Source: an uncultured Bacteroidales bacterium
GTDB lineage: Bacteria; Bacteroidota; Bacteroidia; Bacteroidales; UBA932
NCBI GenBank assembly: GCA_900321655.1
Contig: ONWU01000014.1
Span: 1 to 64,000, forward strand
Reading direction: 5' to 3'
Length of the DNA stretch: 64,000 bases
Under the pieces are notes generated by a model. It had not been told where the DNA came from. It saw nothing but the letters and a program-made list of their open reading frames with translations, and made no database searches. Shown piece by piece: positions 35,850 to 41,500 of this stretch (the stretch's first letter is position 1; the number at the start of each line of letters is the position of its first letter). The position numbers and the translations under genes were made by a program.

Positions 35850-35884
35850 ACGCTTTTGCCGATATTCTCCATCCCCTCCTCCTT

Positions 35885-35917
35885 CTCGTACACCAAATCA
35901 CCCCTTTTCGTGTACGA
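35885..35917. repeat. CTCGTACAC hairpin repeat, copy A
   Basis: The arms TCGTACAC and GTGTACGA flank an A/C-rich centre (CAAATCACCCCTTTTC). It lies between proC and the Nudix gene. Two further copies are at 36444 and 36495. Confidence 0.8.
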
Positions 35918-35932
35918 ACCACGAGAAATAGA

Positions 35933-36334
35933 TTAGTCTTCCTTAGCCGACAGTTCCTTCTCAATCAGAGGAAGCAGCATCTCATCTGCCGGAAGCCAGT
36001 TCACCGAGTGGAGGTCCCGGGCCGACAGCCACCGCGCGGCCTCGTGCTCGTTCAGGTGCAGGGCCTCGCCCGCGAGGGTGCACATATAGCAGTGCATCGT
36101 GAGATGGAACTGAGGGTAGTCCCATTCGACGGTATGGAGAAGTTTTCCCACATGGATGCGGGCCGATAATTCCTCGAGAATCTCCCGTGAGAGTGCCTCC
36201 TGCGGCGTTTCGCCCGGTTCCATCTTCCCGCCGGGGAACTCCCACCAGTCCTTGAAATCCCCGTAGCCCCGCTGCGTGGCGAAGATCTGGGAACCCCGGC
36301 GGATGATGGCTGCTACGACTTCTATGGTTTTCAT
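35933..36334 (-). CDS. Nudix hydrolase, MutT-like (8-oxo-dGTPase type)
   Basis: 133 residues. The Nudix box GX5EX7REUXEEXGU is seen in GGKMEPGETPQEALSREILEEL (residues ~37-58). The N-terminal pattern IEVVAAIIRRGSQIFATQRGYGDFKDWWEFPGG is typical of MutT-type enzymes that remove oxidised guanine nucleotides. The start at 36334 is supported by a TATCTTTG box at 36369-36362; a longer frame extends through repeat DNA and is rejected. Confidence 0.88.
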   Translation of the reverse strand: MKTIEVVAAIIRRGSQIFATQRGYGDFKDWWEFPGGKMEPGETPQEALSREILEELSARIHVGKLLHTVEWDYPQFHLTMHCYMCTLAGEALHLNEHEAARWLSARDLHSVNWLPADEMLLPLIEKELSAKED

Positions 36335-36361
36335 AATGAACGGCCGATTCAAAACGGCATA

Positions 36362-36390
36362 CAAAGATAACCAGAATTTAACTATCTTTG
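36362..36390. promoter_or_regulatory. Divergent -7 boxes, one for the Nudix gene and one orphan
   Basis: The minus strand has TATCTTTG (36369 to 36362) for the Nudix gene. The plus strand has TATCTTTG (36383-36390) pointing right into repeats and gene remnants, with no intact gene to serve. The gap between boxes is 13 bp, the same as at 5939-5967. Confidence 0.45.
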
Positions 36391-36443
36391 TCACAACGAA
36401 CAATAGCTTTTTCTCCACAGTCCCCGTACCCCGGTATCTCCCC

Positions 36444-36477
36444 CTCGTACAGCAAATCACCCCTTTTCGTGTACGAG
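36444..36477. repeat. CTCGTACAC hairpin repeat, copy B
   Basis: A 34-bp unit with arms CTCGTAC and GTACGAG; the centre matches copy A at almost every base. It is followed by TCACCCAAAATCACC, then copy C. Confidence 0.8.
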
Positions 36478-36494
36478 TCACCCAAAATCACCCT

Positions 36495-36528
36495 CTCGTA
36501 CACCAAAACCCACCTTTTCGTGTACGAG
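36495..36528. repeat. CTCGTACAC hairpin repeat, copy C
   Basis: Arms CTCGTACAC and GTGTACGAG are perfect reverse complements. It starts exactly 51 bp after copy B, so B and C plus their spacers form a tandem repeat (NCACCCNAAATC follows each). Confidence 0.8.
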
Positions 36529-36538
36529 ACACCCGAAA

Positions 36539-36602
36539 TCAACTCTTCACAGGACCGGTTTTGCCAAGATCCTTCGCTGCGGAAGAAGTGTCCACACCAA
36601 GG
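36539..36602 (-). pseudogene. 3'-end remnant of a homologue of the 37002-37487 gene
   Basis: The minus strand reads ...VDTSSAAKDLGKTGPVKS-stop, matching the end of the gene at 37002 (VDYFRKDSGKTGPVKS-stop). The DNA is almost identical over the last 30 bases and into the shared flank CCCGAAATC. No upstream part of the gene is present. Confidence 0.7.
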
Positions 36603-36672
36603 CCATCATCTATATGCCGGGTTGTGGGCGGCCTGGAGGAGTTGGAGAGATCGATTTAGGTTGATGCTATTG
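36603..36672 (+). pseudogene. 3'-end remnant of a homologue of the 37753-38175 gene
   Basis: AAGGCCATCATCTATATGCC matches the intact gene (AAGACCATCGTCTATATGCC); after an internal deletion it resumes at GGCCTGGAGGAGTTGGAGAG...GATTTAG, equal to SLEELVRSI-stop, and continues into the shared 3' flank TTGATGCTAT. It is fused tail to tail with the preceding remnant. Confidence 0.7.
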
Positions 36673-36896
36673 GGAAGATACAGCGCATCCCTCTAACAGT
36701 TTCAGCGCCCAATCTGAGAGCGGATTTGGTATGCTGTACAGCCCACCGTTTTCCTGGAGATTGTTCATCGAGATACGGATTCGCTTAGCCGGGCAGAACT
36801 TCTGCGAATATACGGAGAGGCTGCGACCATTGGTATTGCCCTCGGCCTTGACTTCCAACGGAGGAAGGTTTCCAGAATATCTCTTTTAATCTCCAT
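36667..36896 (-). pseudogene. Internally deleted remnant of a DUF4143-type AAA ATPase
   Basis: A start-like MEIKRDILETF (from 36896) is joined out of frame to LPPLEVKAEGNTNGRSLSVYSQKFCPAKRIRISMNN, which is the C-terminal nuclease-like tail (VEVKAE...S.L.VY..KY.P) of this ATPase family. The ATPase core is missing. A TATCTTTG -7 box remains at 36961-36954. Confidence 0.5.
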
Positions 36897-37001
36897 AACA
36901 CATCATTAAGTGCAGAAAAGTGTAAATATTCCACATTTTTCCGCGGTTAATTGCAAAGATAGCGTCTGTTTTTGAGTTGAGCAAATATATCTTCCCCGAA
37001 A

Positions 37002-37487
37002 TCAACTCTTCACAGGACCGGTTTTGCCAGAATCCTTCCGGAAGTAGTCCACATGGCAGTAGGTGTGGGCCACCAGGTGGGAATTGTCCTTGTAGCCGAA
37101 GTGGTTCTTCAGGATGGTGGTGATCAGGAAAGGCAGATGGGGGTTGCCGGCATAGGTGGTGTAGTCGAAGCAGTCCTGGCCGGTGCTGAATGAATCATCG
37201 AAAAGGGCGCCTTCCGGCGAGCTTATGAAACGCCTGGCCAGCTCTACGGTATCGAAATAAATGACCGTGACTTGCTGGAGCATCTGTCCCGAGCCATACA
37301 TGAATCCGCATATTCTGATTGTCAGGAACTCAGGGTCTTCCTGTTCTCCTATTTCCGTGGCAATATAACCGCCTTCGTTGGAGAACGGTATGCGTACGAG
37401 ATTGTCGGCCAGAGCCTGACAGATAACATCCGTGAGCGTCAGATCCACTGCCTCTCTACGGATGACAGAGTCTTCCTTAGTAAGCAT
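37002..37487 (-). CDS. Hypothetical protein
   Basis: 161 residues from MLTKEDSVIRREAVDLTLTDVICQ. I do not recognise a family. It has no signal peptide or membrane segment, is mildly acidic and mixed alpha/beta in appearance (FLTIRICGFMYGSGQMLQQVTVIYFDT). Its last ~18 codons are duplicated as a remnant at 36539-36602. It is transcribed leftward and diverges from the 37753 gene across an AT-rich spacer. Confidence 0.6.
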   Translation of the reverse strand: MLTKEDSVIRREAVDLTLTDVICQALADNLVRIPFSNEGGYIATEIGEQEDPEFLTIRICGFMYGSGQMLQQVTVIYFDTVELARRFISSPEGALFDDSFSTGQDCFDYTTYAGNPHLPFLITTILKNHFGYKDNSHLVAHTYCHVDYFRKDSGKTGPVKS

Positions 37488-37752
37488 AAAATTACTGTTA
37501 TTTTAGTTGTTGTTTTCGCCGAAAAGTTATTCATTCCTTAGGAAATAATCATCATTTTCAGGGCAGAAAAATTCCGTGCGCTAAAATACTGATTATCAAA
37601 TAAGTAACACAACAGCTTCTATTTGATAGTCATACGTATAGTATTGACTGATAATGAAATAAGTTCTAATGCAAAACCGCCACCTCTTGATGAAGAAATG
37701 GCGCAGAGTTGTCAGATTAGTAGTATCTTTGCCACACACAACACCCTTAACC
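37488..37752. other. AT-rich intergenic region with inverted and direct repeats
   Basis: No gene. TATCAAATA (37594-37602) is perfectly mirrored by TATTTGATA (37620-37628). CTGATTATCAAATAAG (37589-37604) recurs with two changes at 37648-37663. A TATCTTTG -7 box at 37724-37731 serves the rightward gene. Confidence 0.55.
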
Positions 37753-38175
37753 ATGGCCAGAATATACGTCGCCTCCAGCTGGAGGAACCCATACCAACCA
37801 GAAGTGGTGGCTGCCCTCAGGAAGGCTGGCCATGAGGTCTATGATTTCCGGAATCCCAAGGACAATCCCGGAGGTTTCCATTGGGCCGATGTAGACAAGA
37901 ACTGGCAGGAATGGCAGCCGGAGGAATACATCCGCAACCTCACCCATCCCGTTGCGGAGAAAGGTTTCAAGGCCGATCTGGACGCCATGCTTTGGGCCGA
38001 TACCTGCGTCCTGGTCCTTCCCTGCGGCCGAAGTGCCCATACCGAAGCCGGATGGTTTGCGGGCCGAGGCCTCAAGACCATCGTCTATATGCCGGAGAAG
38101 CAGGAGCCGGAGCTGATGTACAAGCTGTTTGACGGGGTCGTCGGCAGTCTGGAGGAGCTGGTGAGGTCGATTTAG
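37753..38175 (+). CDS. Nucleoside 2-deoxyribosyltransferase-like protein
   Basis: 140 residues from MARIYVASSWRNPYQPEVV. The Rossmann-like pattern (IYVASSWRN..., then AMLWADTCVLVLPCGRSAHTEAGWFAGRGLKTIVYMPE) is that of small proteins related to nucleoside 2-deoxyribosyltransferases; the substrate is not known. The ATG at 37753 follows a TATCTTTG box at 37724-37731; a longer upstream frame includes that promoter and is rejected. A fragment of a paralogue lies at 36603-36672. Confidence 0.7.
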   Translation: MARIYVASSWRNPYQPEVVAALRKAGHEVYDFRNPKDNPGGFHWADVDKNWQEWQPEEYIRNLTHPVAEKGFKADLDAMLWADTCVLVLPCGRSAHTEAGWFAGRGLKTIVYMPEKQEPELMYKLFDGVVGSLEELVRSI

Positions 38176-38211
38176 GCTGATGCTATTTTTTTTCGTAACT
38201 TCGCGGAAGAT

Positions 38212-38541
38212 ATGGAACAAAAAGGACTCACAAAGAAGCAATTTCAAATACAGATGGTCTCAATGGCGCTCTATACGCTGCTGGCCGTCTATTGGATAGT
38301 TTCAGGCGCACACTCTGGCGACACCTTCCTATGGATATTGGGAGCTGTTTACCTTGCATTCATTATCGCCTATTCAGTCTATCTGATCATTCATTATAAA
38401 AGACATCCGGTAGAAGACCCCGAGCTGGACAGGAAAGCCGTTGAGAATTTTAAAACAGGCACAAAAGGTATGGCGCTTGTGCTCGGCATCATTGCTGTTG
38501 GTTTTATGATTGCTTTTGGCCTTGCGGCACTTCTGAAATAG
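38212..38541 (+). CDS. Small multi-pass membrane protein
   Basis: 109 residues with three predicted membrane helices (about residues 15-32, 39-61 and 86-106), separated by a polar segment (HYKRHPVEDPELDRKAVENFKTGTKG). No family recognised. A TAACTTCG sequence at 38195-38202 is a weak -7 candidate 9 bases upstream. It lies 36 bases after the deoxyribosyltransferase-like gene. Confidence 0.65.
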   Translation: MEQKGLTKKQFQIQMVSMALYTLLAVYWIVSGAHSGDTFLWILGAVYLAFIIAYSVYLIIHYKRHPVEDPELDRKAVENFKTGTKGMALVLGIIAVGFMIAFGLAALLK

Positions 38542-38554
38542 GTGTACTCCCCCT

Positions 38555-38791
38555 AAGAAGGTTGAAATTCTTCGGGCCGATCTGTGCAAGATTACCCCTG
38601 ACGGTGTACGATATCATCTTCGTATCATAAAGAAAAACAGGGAATTCTACCGGGATAAAGTTAATATCAAGCCGTGGGAAGTTACTGATTTTTCTGCCAC
38701 TGGCGCACGTGAGAGGCGGTTAATACAAAAATCCAAACAGCCAAAGGGGAATCTTATTTCCACGGCCGAATTCTACGCCGTCAATGGCTAA
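38555..38791 (+). pseudogene. Start-less fragment of a helix-turn-helix-like reading frame
   Basis: The frame reads KKVEILRADLCKITPDGVRYHLRIIKKNREFY and stays open to 38791, but it has no ATG/GTG/TTG start after the preceding stop. The first 30 residues look like a winged-helix segment (ITPDGVRYHLRIIKK); the last third is antisense to the ATPase gene and is probably not coding. Most likely a decayed gene end. Confidence 0.35.
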
Positions 38792-39922
38792 AAAACTATT
38801 ATCTATATCCTTTATTTGTTCAAAGCTCTTTCCGGGACGTCCTACTTCAAACAGGTACTTTTCGTCCACCAGAAAATCGCCTTTGGATGGATAATATACG
38901 TTGCAGACTCTGCTCAGCTGATTGTAGAAGAAGGACTCCCGGATGGTTCCAATCTCCGGGTTGTCAGATAAGGCATACATGAGATTGGAATTATCCAGGA
39001 AGAGTTTGTCAGGTGAGGACAGTTTCTTCACGGATTTGGGTTTGGTTTTGAGTTGACCAATAAGGGCAGCCCGCTCGAGAAGGTCCATCAGTTTAAGCCC
39101 TTGCTCCCGATTGGTCTCCAACTGATTATAAATCTCTTCCATATTGGGGATAAAAGGAACCTGGGCTGCTATGATATAGAGCAACTTCTTAAGTTTTTGT
39201 ATAGTAGCATACTCCACTTCGGTAACAGCCGGGATATCCTGCTCAATCACCTGACGGCAGACCTCGGCCAGGCGGTCGTTGAATCCTTCCGGATCTTCCA
39301 TATAGAAGGGGTAATAGCCGTGCTTGAGGTAATCATTGAAATAGTTTAGGACATGGATTTTGCCAGTGATTTCCGTAGCTATTTCCACATGACGGGTTAG
39401 GATATCCTCCAAACTGACTTTTTCCCAGGACATGATGCCTTCAAAGGCAAGGTATTCGCGGAAAGACATTCCGTGGACCGTGTTCATGGACGTTCTTCTG
39501 GAGAGATCCACGTTGCCCTCGCCAATCTGGAGCATAGAGCTTCCAGTGAAAACGACATTCATCGTAGGATAGTTGTCATAGATATTCTTGATACCCCACT
39601 CCCAGTTTTTGTATTTATGCACTTCATCCAGGAAGAGGTGGGTACCGCCGTGGATATAATGATACTCAACCAGGTCGTCCAGGCTGTTCCCGTTGAACCA
39701 AATATGGTCTAGTGAAGCATAAAGAATCTTGCTGTCATCAGTGAACGACTCCTTGATATGCTGCTTGAGGAGCGTGGATTTTCCCACACCTTTCGGGCCT
39801 TTGATGCCGATTATCCTGGGGCTCCAGTTGATGTGGTCATATATCTCCCGTTTGAAGTCAAGGCTGACTTGCGACACCAGTCTGTGCGAGTTTCTGTAAA
39901 GTACGTCCGGATTCAGTTCCAT
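38720..39922 (-). CDS. AAA ATPase (AAA_14/DUF4143 type)
   Basis: 400 residues. The Walker A motif GPKGVGKSTLLKQ is near residue 44; Walker B and the following His are in HLFLDEVHKY. The C-terminal half ends in a PD-(D/E)XK-like domain (VYYPSKGDFLVDEKYLFEVGRPGK). Such ATPases are abundant in Bacteroidales and Archaea, often in variable regions; function is unknown. I start at MELNPDV (39922), downstream of a TATATTTG -7 box at 39952-39945. Two 16-bp palindromes lie just upstream. Confidence 0.8.
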   Translation of the reverse strand: MELNPDVLYRNSHRLVSQVSLDFKREIYDHINWSPRIIGIKGPKGVGKSTLLKQHIKESFTDDSKILYASLDHIWFNGNSLDDLVEYHYIHGGTHLFLDEVHKYKNWEWGIKNIYDNYPTMNVVFTGSSMLQIGEGNVDLSRRTSMNTVHGMSFREYLAFEGIMSWEKVSLEDILTRHVEIATEITGKIHVLNYFNDYLKHGYYPFYMEDPEGFNDRLAEVCRQVIEQDIPAVTEVEYATIQKLKKLLYIIAAQVPFIPNMEEIYNQLETNREQGLKLMDLLERAALIGQLKTKPKSVKKLSSPDKLFLDNSNLMYALSDNPEIGTIRESFFYNQLSRVCNVYYPSKGDFLVDEKYLFEVGRPGKSFEQIKDIDNSFLAIDGVEFGRGNKIPLWLFGFLY

Positions 39923-39957
39923 ATCTTTGTGCTTTAAATCAATGCAAATATACAAAA

Positions 39958-40005
39958 CAATCTTGGAAGATTGAAATTCTTTAAAAAAACAATCTTGGAA
40001 GATTG
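39958..40005. promoter_or_regulatory. Tandem 16-bp palindromes, probable operator of the ATPase gene
   Basis: CAATCTTGGAAGATTG occurs at 39958-39973 and 39990-40005, identical in both copies and each a perfect palindrome; starts are 32 bp apart (three helical turns). The first copy begins five bases upstream of the -7 box, placing it over the -33 region. Confidence 0.7.
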
Positions 40006-40033
40006 AACGAAAGGGAAGTTAGTCCCCAGATGA

Positions 40034-40342
40034 GAACTTACCATCGCTGTTTACCTCAATAGCGAAGTCTCCATGACCTATTGGAAAATAGGCAAATATA
40101 TCGCTGGAGAGCTTGATGCCATCGGTGAGGAAAAGTATGGCTCCAAGATAGTCTCAACAGTGTCGAGACTATTGACGGAACAGTTTGGTAAAGGCTATAC
40201 CAGGGCTGGGATCTTTCGTATGGTTAAGGTCGCGCGGGCATTTTCCGAAGCAGAGATAGTCGCGACACTGTCGAGACAATTGACATGGAGTCACTTTGTC
40301 TCACGGATGGATATATGTCTCAACAAATACGCGGTCAGATAA
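40034..40342 (+). pseudogene. Truncated DUF1016 (YhcG-like) nuclease gene
   Basis: The open frame reads ...VYLNSEVSMTYWKIGKYIAGELDAIGEEKYGSKIVSTVSRLLTEQFGKGYTRAGIFRMVKVARAFSEAEIVATLSRQLTWSHF, which is the N-terminal DUF1016 domain. It begins after a stop without the usual first ~20 residues and ends after LTWSHFVSRMD with unrelated codons. The catalytic PD-(D/E)XK C-terminal half of this family is absent. A remnant of a larger accessory gene. Confidence 0.7.
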
Positions 40343-40552
40343 ATAATGGAGTACCAGTATCTTGCGTATGGATTTTTGATGGAAGTGAAGTGAGAGTTCT
40401 ATATGTAGAATCGCTAATGCAAAGTTAATACTATTTGGCGATCCAACAAACAAAATATGAGAATATTATCTAAATAAATGAATAACAGGAGAAACGCCGA
40501 GGGCGGGCCTTGAACTAGAGATTCGAATTATGAGGATTAAGATACATTCGCT
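40343..40552. other. AT-rich stretch without a gene
   Basis: Between the DUF1016 fragment and the next promoter I see only reading frames shorter than 20 codons and no strong hairpin. Confidence 0.5.
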
Positions 40553-40584
40553 CTTGCAAAAATCACCTCTAATACATACCTTTG
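40553..40584 (+). promoter_or_regulatory. Promoter of the small-protein/nuclease pair
   Basis: CTTG (40553-40556), 20 bases, TACCTTTG (40577-40584). The spacing and -7 box match the Bacteroidota consensus. Confidence 0.65.
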
Positions 40585-40634
40585 TATATCTGGTTCTCCA
40601 TCCACGATCAAATGGAACTGTAATACATGTTGAT

Positions 40635-40874
40635 ATGGATTGTATAAGGCTGAGGGTTCAGACAGTTCCAGCGACAGACCCTGTTACCAATGAAACTCAT
40701 ACCGCCTATTTGGTCTTTCGCAAGGATGACGAAGGTGGTATCCACTTTCATGCATCGGGATGGACACTGAGAGATGCTATCGACAATTTCTGTGAGTGGT
40801 TTAAAGTGGACCGCCACAGTATCAAGATTCTACGGCCTTTCCTTCCGCAAAGGATGGAAACCTATGATTATTAG
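40635..40874 (+). CDS. Small protein of unknown function, partner of the downstream nuclease
   Basis: 79 residues from MDCIRLRVQTVPATDPVTN, no signal peptide, mixed composition, ending FLPQRMETYDY. I do not recognise a family. I chose the ATG at 40635 because the promoter (-7 box at 40577-40584) lies downstream of the longer in-frame ATG at 40530. Its last 11 bases overlap the start of the nuclease gene, implying coupled translation. By position it could be an antitoxin or immunity protein, but nothing in the sequence proves this. Confidence 0.55.
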   Translation: MDCIRLRVQTVPATDPVTNETHTAYLVFRKDDEGGIHFHASGWTLRDAIDNFCEWFKVDRHSIKILRPFLPQRMETYDY

Positions 40875-41400
40875 CGCTCTACGCCGGGAAGACAATTATC
40901 AAGAATATCTAAGGTTGTTAAATGACCCCAATTATGTGGACGTCATTTTTGATGATGTTTCAGGCGGTATGAGTGCTATACATCGTGATCATCAATTTGA
41001 CTCTCAAATCGGCGTCTTTGGAATAAAAAAAGGAGACTATGAAAGGATATCTGTCAATACTCTTCGAGACAAAGGACACTCTGTCATCCTCGAATCCGAA
41101 ATAGCTCCGGATGGCATTATGAGTCCTGATGGATTTATTGATGGGACCATTATGGACATTAAAGCAATTGAAGGACATGGGAAATGGGCAATAAAAGACA
41201 AACTCCATATTGCAACCAAACAAGGGGCTTCTTGTGTAATACTGTATTTTCACGACAAAGAGCTATACTCATATGAAAGAATTGAAGACGGATGGGTTAA
41301 GTACTTAAATGATCGGGCTTCCCAGAAATATAATAACTGCATAGAGCGAGTAATATGTATAGTTGGTGAGCACATATATGAGTTTAGCTTCCCTAAATAA
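40864..41400 (+). CDS. PD-(D/E)XK nuclease of the CdiA C-terminal toxin type
   Basis: 178 residues from MIISALRRED. The C-terminal ~110 residues carry the nuclease core: HSVILESEIAPDG...PDGFIDGTIMDIKAIEG (Asp...Asp-x-Lys) followed by KWAIKDKLHIATKQGASCVILYFHD. This matches C-terminal toxin domains of contact-dependent inhibition and phage-borne polymorphic toxins. There is no secretion signal or filament domain, so here it is a stand-alone or orphan toxin-like nuclease. Target (tRNA or DNA) is unknown. Confidence 0.7.
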   Translation: MIISALRREDNYQEYLRLLNDPNYVDVIFDDVSGGMSAIHRDHQFDSQIGVFGIKKGDYERISVNTLRDKGHSVILESEIAPDGIMSPDGFIDGTIMDIKAIEGHGKWAIKDKLHIATKQGASCVILYFHDKELYSYERIEDGWVKYLNDRASQKYNNCIERVICIVGEHIYEFSFPK

Positions 41401-41404
41401 AAAA

Positions 41405-41420
41405 ACCGCCTTGCGGCGGT
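41405..41420. terminator. Bidirectional terminator between the nuclease and helicase genes
   Basis: ACCGCC-TTGC-GGCGGT. On the minus strand it is followed by seven T residues, so it ends the helicase operon well; on the plus strand a weaker CTTATTT follows. Confidence 0.8.
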
Positions 41421-41500
41421 CTTATTTGAAGGTTCAAAGGGGACAAGCCCCGAGGGCCCATCCCCCCTTCTTTTTGCAAAGTTATAAATATAACTGTGAT

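Noticed and set aside
36335..36481. N-terminal extension of the Nudix protein, and a similar extension of ProC at 35827-35964
   Set aside because: Both run through -7 boxes and repeat DNA and have no match to the families' N-termini.
36444..36528. Tandem CTCGTACAC units as a mini CRISPR or integron site
   Set aside because: Spacer is conserved, not variable, and there is no integrase or cas gene.
40073..40342. DUF1016 segment as an intact 89-residue gene
   Set aside because: The similarity begins before the ATG and the usual C-terminal nuclease half is missing, so it is better described as a fragment.
40530..40634. Longer start (ATG 40530) for the small partner protein
   Set aside because: The consensus promoter at 40553-40584 lies inside this extension.
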